NCBI RefSeq assembly: GCF_014174405.1
Contig: NZ_JACEGA010000001.1
Span: 4,041,001-4,105,000 of the forward strand
Direction of reading: 5' to 3'
DNA from: Variimorphobacter saccharofermentans
GTDB taxonomy: Bacteria; Bacillota; Clostridia; Lachnospirales; Lachnospiraceae
DNA length: 64,000 bases
Shown here: positions 53,191 through 64,000 of the stretch, piece by piece
How positions within the stretch are numbered: the first letter of the stretch is position 1
Layout of the letters: every line of letters begins with the position of its first letter
Position numbers and translations under genes: made by a program
Notes under the pieces: generated by a model
Databases searched by the model: none
Told to the model about the DNA's origin: nothing
The model's input: only the letters and a program-made list of their open reading frames with translations

Positions 53191-55173
53191 TTATAAAACA
53201 CTCTTTACGGCTTTTACTACATTCTCTGTGGTAAAGCCAAATTTCTTAAAGAGTACTCCGGCAGGTGCAGAAGCACCAAATCCCTTCATTGTAACAGTGG
53301 TTCCGTCTAATCCTACATACTTGCCCCATCCAAAGTCAGTAGCTGCTTCAACAGCAACTCTCGCTCTAACACTCTTTGGCATAACGCTTTCTTTATATTC
53401 ATCTGATTGAGCCTCATATAAATCCATAGAAGGAATACTTACCACTCTTACATCAACGCCCTCTTTTGCAAGCTCTGCTTGTGCATTAATACCAAGCTCA
53501 ACCTCGGATCCGCTTGCCATAATAATGGCATCCGGAACTGACTTCTTGGAATCAGAGATGATATAGCCACCCTTTAATGCTTCCTTAGAAGATCCAGCTA
53601 ATTGAGGAAGATTCTGACGAGTTAATACTAATGCAGTAGGTGTCTTACGAGAGGTTACTGCATAATACCAAGCAGCTGCACATTCGGTTGCATCCGCCGG
53701 TCTGAATACAGTGAAATTCGGCATAGCGCGCAGCATAGCCAGCTGTTCAATGGGTTCATGAGTAGGACCATCTTCTCCAACACCGATACTGTCGTGGGTC
53801 AATACAAATGTTAATGGCAGACCCATTAATGCGGATAATCTTGCCATAGGCTTCACGTAATCACTGAACACAAAGAAGGTTGATACATAAGCTTTTAAAC
53901 CACCATGCAGCATTAAACCATTACCCATTGCTGCCATAGCTAATTCTCTTACACCAAAGTGAAGATTACGGCCTGCATAATTATCCTTTGAAAAATCTCC
54001 CATGTCACTCATATAGGTCTTTGTAGATGGAGCTAAATCTGCTGCTCCACCAATTAAATTCGGAAGATAGTTCTTTAATTTATTAATAATCTGTCCGGAA
54101 AGATTTCTAGTTGCCTCCGGCTTGTCAGCAAATGCCCAGAAATCATCATTATTGATCAGATCATCTGCTACTGTATCATCATAATATTGATCCCATAATT
54201 TTCTCATCTCAGGATAAGCTTTAGAATAGTTTTCAAACATTTGATTCCATTCTGCTTCATCCTTAGCGAGCTCCTTCTTAATGGAATTCAAATTCTCATA
54301 AACTTCATCCGGAACATAGAACTCATCAAGGTTTGTCCATCCAAGCTTTTCTTTCAGAGCTCTGACATTATCTGCTCCAAGAGGCTCTCCATGGGCACTT
54401 GCCATACCTTCTCTAGGGCTTCCAAAACCAATCTTAGTCTTTACCGTAATCATAGTAGGTCTTGATTTATCAGCTTTTGCTGCTTCAATAGCTGCACCAA
54501 TTTCAGCAAGATCATTACCGTCTTCTACTACAAGTGTCTGGAAACCAAAGGCTTCAAATCTTTTCTTAACATCCTCGGTGAAAGCAATATCCGTGCTTCC
54601 TTCGATGGAAATTTTATTACTATCATATAAAACAATTAATTTTCCAAGTCCAAGAGTACCTGCTAAAGACATTGCTTCAGAAGTGATGCCCTCCATCATA
54701 CATCCGTCTCCACCAAGTACATAGGTATAATGATCAACAACCGGATAGCCTTCCTTATTGAACATTGCTGCCAAGTGAGCTTCGCCCATTGCCATACCTA
54801 CTGCCATAGCCATACCTGCTCCTAAAGGACCGGTAGTTGCTTCTACACCAACCGTGTGTCCATATTCAGGATGTCCGGGAGTTAATGATCCGTCCTGGCG
54901 AAATGATGCTAAATCCTCCTTAGTCAGACCATATCCGAATAAATGTAATAAAGAGTATAACAACATGGAACCATGTCCACCCGATAAGATAAAACGGTCT
55001 CTGTTTTCCCATTTTGGATTCATCGGATTATGTTTCATGTGTTTTGCCCATAATTCATATGCCATAGCCGCAGCACCCAAAGGTAGACCGGGATGACCGG
55101 AATTGGCTTTTTGAACACCATCAGCAGATAATACTCTTATCGCATTTACTGACATTGTGTCGATATTGCTCAT
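53191..55173 (-). CDS. tkt: Transketolase
   Basis: A 660-residue thiamine-diphosphate enzyme of the non-oxidative pentose phosphate pathway. The TPP-binding motif GDGCMMEGI (about 155-163) and the transketolase signature GEDGPTHEPIEQL (about 465-477) are intact. Length matches the family. It follows the short transaldolase gene by 40 bases on the same strand, so the two are probably one operon for pentose metabolism. AGGAGG lies before the ATG. Confidence 0.97.
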   Translation of the reverse strand: MSNIDTMSVNAIRVLSADGVQKANSGHPGLPLGAAAMAYELWAKHMKHNPMNPKWENRDRFILSGGHGSMLLYSLLHLFGYGLTKEDLASFRQDGSLTPGHPEYGHTVGVEATTGPLGAGMAMAVGMAMGEAHLAAMFNKEGYPVVDHYTYVLGGDGCMMEGITSEAMSLAGTLGLGKLIVLYDSNKISIEGSTDIAFTEDVKKRFEAFGFQTLVVEDGNDLAEIGAAIEAAKADKSRPTMITVKTKIGFGSPREGMASAHGEPLGADNVRALKEKLGWTNLDEFYVPDEVYENLNSIKKELAKDEAEWNQMFENYSKAYPEMRKLWDQYYDDTVADDLINNDDFWAFADKPEATRNLSGQIINKLKNYLPNLIGGAADLAPSTKTYMSDMGDFSKDNYAGRNLHFGVRELAMAAMGNGLMLHGGLKAYVSTFFVFSDYVKPMARLSALMGLPLTFVLTHDSIGVGEDGPTHEPIEQLAMLRAMPNFTVFRPADATECAAAWYYAVTSRKTPTALVLTRQNLPQLAGSSKEALKGGYIISDSKKSVPDAIIMASGSEVELGINAQAELAKEGVDVRVVSIPSMDLYEAQSDEYKESVMPKSVRARVAVEAATDFGWGKYVGLDGTTVTMKGFGASAPAGVLFKKFGFTTENVVKAVKSVL

Positions 55174-55213
55174 TGTTGTTCCTCCTTAAATATTAGATTA
55201 TATAAGTATTTCA

Positions 55214-55867
55214 TTACTCTCCAAATACTGCACGATAATCCTGCTGGAATTTCTCAATTCCTGCTGTAGTTAATGGATGCTTTGTGCATTGCTCGATTAC
55301 ACTGTAAGGTACGGTTGCAATATCAGCACCTGCTAATGCACATTCTGTAATATGAATAGGGTTACGTACACTTGCTGCAATGATCTGTGAATCAATATCA
55401 TAAATGTTGAAAATTTCTGAAATGGTTCGAATCAAATCAGTACCAGTTGTTGAAACATCATCTAAACGCCCAACAAAAGGAGAAACATAAGTTGCACCCG
55501 CTCTTGCTGCTAATAAAGCTTGATTTGCGGTGAAAATTAAGGTTACGTTTGTCTTAATACCTTCCTGTGATAACACCTTTGTTGCCTTTAAGCCTTCTAA
55601 TGTCATAGGAATTTTAACTACCATGTTAGGATGAATTTTAGCAATTTCTCTACCCTCTGCAATCATATCTTCTGCCTTTTCGGTAGTTGCTTTTACTTCA
55701 CCACTGATTGGTCCATCTACTATGCTGGTAATTTCCTTAATTACCTCAACGAAATCTCTACCTTCCTTAGCAATCAAAGATGGATTCGTTGTTACACCAC
55801 AAATAACTCCTAAATCATTTGCTTTTCTAATTTCTTCAACATTTGCTGTGTCAATAAAAAGTCTCAT
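55214..55867 (-). CDS. Transaldolase / fructose-6-phosphate aldolase (short form)
   Basis: A 217-residue TIM-barrel enzyme of the MipB/TalC class. The N-terminus [16 protein letters not shown] and [12 protein letters not shown] are typical. The Schiff-base lysine lies in [11 protein letters not shown] (Lys near residue 84). Such short enzymes act either as transaldolase or as F6P aldolase, and sequence alone does not settle which; pairing with transketolase favours transaldolase. AGGAGG precedes the ATG. Confidence 0.92.
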   Translation of the reverse strand: MRLFIDTANVEEIRKANDLGVICGVTTNPSLIAKEGRDFVEVIKEITSIVDGPISGEVKATTEKAEDMIAEGREIAKIHPNMVVKIPMTLEGLKATKVLSQEGIKTNVTLIFTANQALLAARAGATYVSPFVGRLDDVSTTGTDLIRTISEIFNIYDIDSQIIAASVRNPIHITECALAGADIATVPYSVIEQCTKHPLTTAGIEKFQQDYRAVFGE

Positions 55868-56064
55868 ATCATTTCCTCCTATGGATAAACTGCACGATGA
55901 TATTAAGTTGTATATACAACCCGTTCGTACAGTATGTACTAAATAACTGCTTTTCTACAGTTCGAATATACTATAAATATACTATATGTAAGGTTTTTAC
56001 GCAATCGGCAAATTGTACATACATTATGAAGATTCCCTCATTTTTCTGTATACATAGTCGTATA
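55868..56064. other. Promoter region of the transaldolase-transketolase operon
   Basis: About 200 AT-rich bases upstream of the transaldolase gene, also the 3' flank of the EAL gene. No clear promoter or riboswitch was assigned. Confidence 0.4.
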
Positions 56065-58281
56065 TTATAAGAGTAAATATTGCTTTTCGAACTGATCTAC
56101 AGGCATCGGTTTTGCATAATAATATCCTTGGATGATATCACATCCCACTGTACACAAAAACTCTACCTGATCCCTTGTCTCTATGCATTCAGCAACAACC
56201 TGCATATGTAAGTCCTTTGCCATTGTTATTGTATTGCGAATTACAGTAAGGCCACGCTCCACCTCATCTGTAATACGGAATAATTCTCCATCCAGCTTTA
56301 CAATATCCAGGGGTAAATCTTTCAATGAATTTAACGAAGAGTACCCTGCTCCAAAATCATCCATTGATACCATAAAGCCATATTGTCTTAATCGAATTAC
56401 TGTGTTAATCAGTGTTTCTTTATTTTGAAGAAATGCACTTTCTGTCAATTCTAGTTCGATTAAATCATGGGGTATAACATAATTATCTACAATTTCATTA
56501 ATTATATCAGCCAAATGTTCATTAGCAAAATGTAGCCTTGAAATATTAACCGATATGGGTAATGGTTTATAGCCTTTGTCCAGCCAATTACGAAGGATTC
56601 CACACACTTTATGAATCATATATAAATCGAGTTCTGTAATAAAACCATTTTTTTCAAAAACAGGTATAAATAACCCAGGAGATATTACTGAGCCATTACT
56701 GCTAAACCAGCGAACAAGTGCCTCTGCACCCGATATCGTCTCTTCCTGTAAAGCATACTTAGGTTGCAAATAAACCTGAAACTCTTCGTTTTTGAGAGCC
56801 TCATTCATTGATTTTTCAATTTCTTCTTCTTTTAAAAGTCTTCTTCTCGTAACATCATCAAAATATGAGATGATTTCTTCAGAATTACCTTTAATATTGT
56901 TTTTCGCAACTCCTGCAAATTCACCCATACGGTCAATAGAATAATCCAGACGTTCAGTTATATAATATACTCCAAAGTATATTTTTGCTGAGCTCATATA
57001 TGGTCTTTGATGGATTCGATCATTCAGCTCGTGAATACGATCCTTAATCTCTTCTTCCTCCTGATATGCCATTAAAATATAAAACTGATCTGCTGCATAT
57101 CTTGTAAATAGCTCACCCTGTCTTACCCATTTCTTAATAACTAAATAGATATCCTTTAATACTTCATCTCCCTTATGATAACCATAGGCATCGTTTATAA
57201 TCTTAAAACGATTAACATCAAAATTAATCAATGCAAATTTTTTCTTCGTAAACTGCCTGCTGTTTAAAACTTTACTTACATTCATGCGAAATTTATACCA
57301 GTTATCACCGCCGGTTACAGGGTCTAAGTAAAGTACCTTTACGATCTTACGATTGGTTCTACTTTGTGTAATTATCATCAGTAAAAATAAAATACATAAT
57401 ATACCACTAACAATTACCCAAACCAGATTAGTTAATCTTAGGATGTTATTACTTAATGGATCCGTAACATCTTCCCAGCCGATTAGTACTGACCAGTCAT
57501 TAATACCTAACGGTTTTTTATCCCAAATATATGGCTGATGTGCATTATTCCCTTTTAATATGAGTCCATCAGGGCTTTTTATGGATGACATATTATCATA
57601 GTCTTCAATAAAAAAGCCTTGGGCTATGATCTCATCATAGTTGAAGTCCTCAATCTTACTGTCATTCATATAAGATACTAATTTCTTATCCTTATTGATC
57701 AGATATACGAAACTATTATGTGTATATTCATTCTCAACTAATGCATGAGAATAAATCTGTGCTTTTATGCTGACAAATAAAACACCTTTTGATCTACCCT
57801 CTTCCATGATTGGAACTGCGTAATGATTCACGGGAACATTGTCGCTGGTATAAGATATTTCCTCGGATGAGTTGATCTTTCCATTTTTAGCACTGGTAAA
57901 GCACGCTTCCTGTGAAATATCAATCTCCTGACCAGCTATGTTGTACCCTTTGCCATCCAGCCCAACGATAGCAATGTCTACATACGTGCTGTTTTCTGAA
58001 AGAAGTGACAAAAGAATGGAGATATTTTCTTTATCAAGTTCACCTGCTTTTGCTATCAAATTAGCAGAATTCTGGATTGTCTGATAATTACTTTCTATGG
58101 TGTGCTTTATCATTTCTACAATATCATTGGATACAGTTTCATAACTATCTAATCTTGTCCTCATACTGTATTGTGATGTACGATTTAAATGATACAATCC
58201 TAGAACAAGTAGTAATAGTATGCTGAAAACAGCAAATATAATCAACGGAGCAATTCTGTTTTTTGGTAAAGTAAGCTTCAT
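56065..58281 (-). CDS. Membrane c-di-GMP phosphodiesterase: dCACHE, degenerate GGDEF, EAL
   Basis: A 738-residue protein: membrane helix (about 12-33), extracellular dCACHE-like sensor (about 35-280), second helix (about 283-305), GGDEF domain (about 330-480) and EAL domain (about 495-735). The GGDEF motif reads AADQF, so cyclase activity is unlikely. The EAL domain is intact: EALVRW, ELTESAF, MDDFGAGYSS, KLDGELF and VAECIE. It probably degrades c-di-GMP in response to an extracellular ligand and may adjust motility or pilus use. It is a single-gene unit. Confidence 0.88.
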   Translation of the reverse strand: MKLTLPKNRIAPLIIFAVFSILLLLVLGLYHLNRTSQYSMRTRLDSYETVSNDIVEMIKHTIESNYQTIQNSANLIAKAGELDKENISILLSLLSENSTYVDIAIVGLDGKGYNIAGQEIDISQEACFTSAKNGKINSSEEISYTSDNVPVNHYAVPIMEEGRSKGVLFVSIKAQIYSHALVENEYTHNSFVYLINKDKKLVSYMNDSKIEDFNYDEIIAQGFFIEDYDNMSSIKSPDGLILKGNNAHQPYIWDKKPLGINDWSVLIGWEDVTDPLSNNILRLTNLVWVIVSGILCILFLLMIITQSRTNRKIVKVLYLDPVTGGDNWYKFRMNVSKVLNSRQFTKKKFALINFDVNRFKIINDAYGYHKGDEVLKDIYLVIKKWVRQGELFTRYAADQFYILMAYQEEEEIKDRIHELNDRIHQRPYMSSAKIYFGVYYITERLDYSIDRMGEFAGVAKNNIKGNSEEIISYFDDVTRRRLLKEEEIEKSMNEALKNEEFQVYLQPKYALQEETISGAEALVRWFSSNGSVISPGLFIPVFEKNGFITELDLYMIHKVCGILRNWLDKGYKPLPISVNISRLHFANEHLADIINEIVDNYVIPHDLIELELTESAFLQNKETLINTVIRLRQYGFMVSMDDFGAGYSSLNSLKDLPLDIVKLDGELFRITDEVERGLTVIRNTITMAKDLHMQVVAECIETRDQVEFLCTVGCDIIQGYYYAKPMPVDQFEKQYLLL

Positions 58282-58646
58282 GTAGTTTCTCCTCGCAAGT
58301 AATTTATAATTTTCTCAGTAACGTACTTTATCATATTACCAGTAATCAGCGCATTCATATCTTCTATGTTGAATTATGCTTTAATCCATGTATACTAGTT
58401 AGATACCCCTATACTAACATATTGATTATATTGTTGTCAAAGTTTCTACGACCTGATTCAGCATATTTCTCTCTTCCATTTATGCTGTATCCTTATTCAT
58501 TCGTATATCTTTCTCTCTATAATCTCTAATATCATACCTCCTTCCATCCTTTCTTTTTTTATTCATTTCGCATGATTTCCATACATTGTTATAAGTAGAT
58601 AATTAATATATGAAGTATTTAATGCCTTTAGGGCATGGCTAACATA
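58282..58646. other. Intergenic region with no recognised feature
   Basis: About 365 AT-rich bases between the EAL-protein gene and the sirtuin gene, both leftward. It should hold the EAL gene promoter. No ORF, repeat or RNA signal was found. Confidence 0.45.
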
Positions 58647-59366
58647 TTATAATTGTTGAAATACTTCTCCCAGTCTCGTATTAATTAATAGGTCTGCCTC
58701 ACCGTCGTAAGCAGTTTTATCTTTATTAATTAATACTAATTTATTACCCCTATAATATCGAATTAATCCTGCTGCAGGATATACACTGAGAGATGTGCCT
58801 CCAACTATTAATATTTCCGAATTACTGATTAACTCTAACGATCTATTTATCACCTGATCATCCAGGCCTTCTTCATATAATACAACATCTGGCTTTATGA
58901 TCCCTCCACAATCGCAGTGAGGTATTCCTTGTTGTTGCTTTATATAATCCAAATTGAAAAAGCGCCCACATTTCATACAATAATTACGTAAAATAGAGCC
59001 GTGAAGTTCTAATACCTCAACATTTCCTGCCATTTGATGAAGACCATCAATATTTTGCGTGACGATTCCTTTTAGCTTTCCTTTTTCCTCTAACTCTCTT
59101 AGTTTTTTATGTGTGATATTAGGTTTCGCATCTGCATAAATCATCTTATCACGATAAAAATCATAGAACTCCTTTGTTCTCTCCATAAAAAAATGATGGC
59201 TTAATATCGTCTCAGGTGGAAATGCGTATTTCATATGATATAAACCATCCGTACTTCGAAAGTCCGGTATACCACTTTCAGTTGAAACTCCAGCTCCACC
59301 AAAGAAAACAATATTGCTGCTTTCTGAAATCCATTTTTTTAAAAGTGTAATCTTTTCAGGAATCAT
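58647..59366 (-). CDS. cobB: NAD-dependent protein deacylase (Sir2 family)
   Basis: A 239-residue sirtuin that removes acyl groups from lysines using NAD. The N-terminal GAGVSTESGIPDFRS motif (about residues 24-38), QNIDGLH and LELHGS (catalytic His) are intact. Zinc-binding pairs are CMKC (about 134-137) and CDCG (about 155-158). The start is supported by GGGGGGATTAGG upstream. It is a single-gene unit. Confidence 0.95.
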   Translation of the reverse strand: MIPEKITLLKKWISESSNIVFFGGAGVSTESGIPDFRSTDGLYHMKYAFPPETILSHHFFMERTKEFYDFYRDKMIYADAKPNITHKKLRELEEKGKLKGIVTQNIDGLHQMAGNVEVLELHGSILRNYCMKCGRFFNLDYIKQQQGIPHCDCGGIIKPDVVLYEEGLDDQVINRSLELISNSEILIVGGTSLSVYPAAGLIRYYRGNKLVLINKDKTAYDGEADLLINTRLGEVFQQL

Positions 59367-59534
59367 CCTAATCCCCCCGACTAATGATATGAAACTATAT
59401 CATTCATAATTGCAATATTCCATCTGATTTATGCATATCTAATTTATTACACTTTGTATATTAACTATACTAATACGTTAGAATATGATTGTCAATGAAA
59501 ATAAGTATAAAAAAAAGACCTCTATGAGGTCTAA

Positions 59535-59607
59535 TGAGACATCCGGGATTCGAACCCGGGACACCATGATTAAAAGTCATGTGCTCTACCGACTGAGCTA
59601 ATATCCC
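59535..59607 (-). tRNA. tRNA-Lys (TTT)
   Basis: A complete 73-base cloverleaf. The acceptor arm GGGATAT pairs with ATGTCTC, the anticodon loop is CTTTTAA, and the T arm GGGTTCGAATCCC is intact. Confidence 0.96.
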
Positions 59608-59626
59608 ATTGCTTTTCAAAGCAAAA

Positions 59627-59699
<73 letters not shown>

Positions 59700-59781
59700 A
59701 AGGTCAACTTCGTGTGCCTTGGAAGGAGTCGTTACTCTCTTCTATGGTAACGAAAGCTATTCGGTTTGTAAAAAATACAAA

Positions 59782-59855
59782 TTGCGGGGATAGGATTTGA
59801 ACCTATGACCTTCGGGTTATGAGCCCGACGAGCTTCCAGACTGCTCCACCCCGCG
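59782..59855 (-). tRNA. tRNA-fMet (CAT), initiator
   Basis: A 74-base cloverleaf. The initiator marks are a C1-A72 mismatch (CGCGGGG against CCCCGCA) and three G-C pairs (GGG/CCC) next to the anticodon loop CTCATAA. Confidence 0.95.
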
Positions 59856-59916
59856 GCATTATTTTTTGTCCGCTTAAAGATCTTACCTCTGCAAACATGA
59901 TTGGCCTAAAGCCAAG

Positions 59917-59998
59917 TGGATGGGGAAGGATTCGAACCTTCGAAAGCGTCGCTAACAGATTTACAGTCTGCCCCCTTTGGCCTCTCGGGAACCCATCC
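59917..59998 (-). tRNA. tRNA-Tyr (GTA)
   Basis: An 82-base class II tRNA with a long variable arm. Acceptor GGATGGG/CCCATCC, anticodon loop CTGTAAA. Confidence 0.96.
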
Positions 59999-60024
59999 AA
60001 ATATATCAACTTTATTCAGTTGAA

Positions 60025-60097
60025 AGCCGATGATCGGACTCGAACCGATAACCTGCTGATTACAAGTCAGCTGCTCTGCCAATTGAGCCACATCGGC
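60025..60097 (-). tRNA. tRNA-Thr (TGT)
   Basis: A 73-base cloverleaf. Acceptor GCCGATG/CATCGGC, discriminator T, anticodon loop CTTGTAA. Confidence 0.95.
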
Positions 60098-60176
60098 ATA
60101 TTAAGTTATTCAATGCAGAGCTACGTGCTCCGCCCGACTGCTCTTCCTATAAAATTTATAAATAAATTTTATCTAA

Positions 60177-60196
60177 AATTGAGCCACATCGGCATA
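60177..60196 (-). pseudogene. Fragment of tRNA-Thr 5' end
   Basis: The 20 bases at 60177-60196 are identical to 60081-60100, the first 17 bases of the tRNA-Thr gene plus 3 flanking bases. Nothing else of the tRNA follows, so it is a remnant. Confidence 0.8.
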
Positions 60197-60219
60197 ACAA
60201 AACAAAAATTAGATTTCAA

Positions 60220-60292
60220 TGGGACCTATAGGGCTCGAACCTATGACCCTCTGCTTGTAAGGCAGATGCTCTCCCAGCTGAGCTAAGATCCC
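60220..60292 (-). tRNA. tRNA-Val (TAC)
   Basis: A 73-base cloverleaf. Acceptor GGGATCT/AGGTCCC (one G-U), anticodon loop CTTACAA, T arm TAGGTTCGAGCCCTA. Confidence 0.95.
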
Positions 60293-60387
60293 TTGGGATT
60301 ATTATGTGCGAAGTGTTTCATTTCATGCTATGTAAATATTGTATGAAACATTCTATAATCCAATCTATCAAAATTTAAATTTGATAA

Positions 60388-60461
60388 CGACCCAGAAGGG
60401 ACTCGAACCCTCGACCTCCGCCGTGACAGGGCGGCGCTCTAACCAACTGAGCCACTAGGCC
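60388..60461 (-). tRNA. tRNA-Asp (GTC)
   Basis: A 74-base cloverleaf. Acceptor GGCCTAG/CTGGGTC with wobble pairs, discriminator G, anticodon loop CTGTCAC. It is the first tRNA after the 23S gene in the direction of transcription. Confidence 0.95.
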
Positions 60462-60540
60462 TTATTGATACTACACAAGAAAATGTACATCCAAGAGCTT
60501 CGTCTTGCGACTCCGCTCTTCCACCATATACCCTTTTTTA

Positions 60541-63614
<3,074 letters not shown>

Positions 63615-64000
63615 TAAATTTTGATTGCGCTAACGAAAACAAGGAAGTGCTCGTCGAAAGTTTACTTTCGTAAGAGCAATGAGTTGTTTTTGGTTGCATA
63701 AGCAAAGTGCGCTTATCGAGAAAAGCGAAGCTTTTCTTAAGAGAAGTTTACTTCTCTTTATAACCGTGCTTGGCGCAATCAAAATTTCCTCTTAGAAATC
63801 CTTTATCTTTGTCTTTACAATCTCATCTCATACCGCCTAGCGTAGCGGTACGGTGATTTTCATCACTTAGGTGTATTACAGTTTCGTTCCATGATGACCG
63901 CGCCCTTTCCTTCTGTTTCCATTCGGAAAAGTATCATCACTTCACTGGATGTCTTGATTATAATAAGAACAATGTTTATCATTCTTATCTAATCTTACAA
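63615..64000 (-). other. 16S-23S internal transcribed spacer, partial
   Basis: This spacer lies upstream of the 23S gene and runs off the right edge; 16S is not reached. An inverted repeat (AAATTTTGATTGCGC at 63616-63630 and its complement at 63773-63787) encloses three small hairpins (GAAAGTTTACTTTC, GAAAAGCGAAGCTTTTC, AGAGAAGTTTACTTCTCT). This could help process the 5' end of 23S. No tRNA-Ile or tRNA-Ala was found in it. Confidence 0.7.

Noticed and set aside
63615-64000. 16S rRNA 3' end or a spacer tRNA
   Set aside because: The conserved 16S tail with its anti-Shine-Dalgarno segment was not found, and no cloverleaf for Ile or Ala tRNA could be drawn.

Overview
The window is low-GC, double-stranded chromosomal DNA from a motile, spore-forming, Gram-positive anaerobe of the Clostridia, most likely Lachnospiraceae (Lachnoclostridium/Anaerocolumna-like). 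This is inferred from the gene content: ATP-dependent PEP carboxykinase, a T-box-controlled metG, BofA and a YaaL-like protein (sporulation), flagellin with FliS and a DUF6240 protein, a Tad-type pilus locus without a secretin, DUF5702/DUF6382/DUF4179/DUF3021 proteins, and strong AGGAGG ribosome sites. No phage, transposase, CRISPR array or plasmid gene was seen.

Layout. 1-7.7 kb: the start of a serine-hydrolase gene, a TSCPD protein with murG, a HIT hydrolase, a soluble histidine kinase, a flavodoxin-fold protein, a rhomboid protease, glycerol kinase and a small membrane protein. 7.9-19.3 kb: one minus-strand Tad/type IVb pilus locus (TadZ-like, CpaF ATPase, TadB, TadC, Flp1-like pilin, DUF5702, two TadE-like pseudopilins, prepilin peptidase, FHA/DUF6382). 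19.5-26.2 kb: bofA and a divergent DUF2508 gene, then fliS, flagellin and a 1140-residue DUF6240 protein. 26.4-40 kb: a DUF885 lipoprotein, an Ig-like surface protein, pckA, metG with its T-box, a DUF4846 lipoprotein, galE, a nuclease-like protein, an S1-domain protein and a small alarmone synthetase. 40.1-44.1 kb: a leader ORF plus terminator ahead of a heterodimeric ABC exporter. 44.4-52.6 kb: an ECF sigma with DUF4179 anti-sigma candidate, an ABC-2/LytTR/DUF3021 operon, and an OmpR-type two-component system. 53.2-59.4 kb: transketolase, a short transaldolase, an EAL/degenerate-GGDEF sensor and a sirtuin. 59.5-64 kb: seven tRNA genes, a complete 23S rRNA gene and part of the 16S-23S spacer, all on the minus strand.

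The most unusual signal is non-coding. Two families of long intergenic inverted repeats (family A near 2.0, 7.8 and 52.9 kb; family B near 31.3 and 44.2 kb) have conserved inner cores, while their outer stems are almost perfectly paired within each copy and differ between copies. Inner hairpins also change on both sides together. That pattern suggests selection or a copying mechanism acting on structure. Other points of interest are a 154-nt stem inserted in helix 25 of the 23S rRNA, a probable BmrB-BmrCD-like attenuator, a pseudopilin with two Cys/His tail repeats, a TadZ without an intact Walker A, a TadC with a large extra domain, and the absence of a 5S gene beside the 23S gene.
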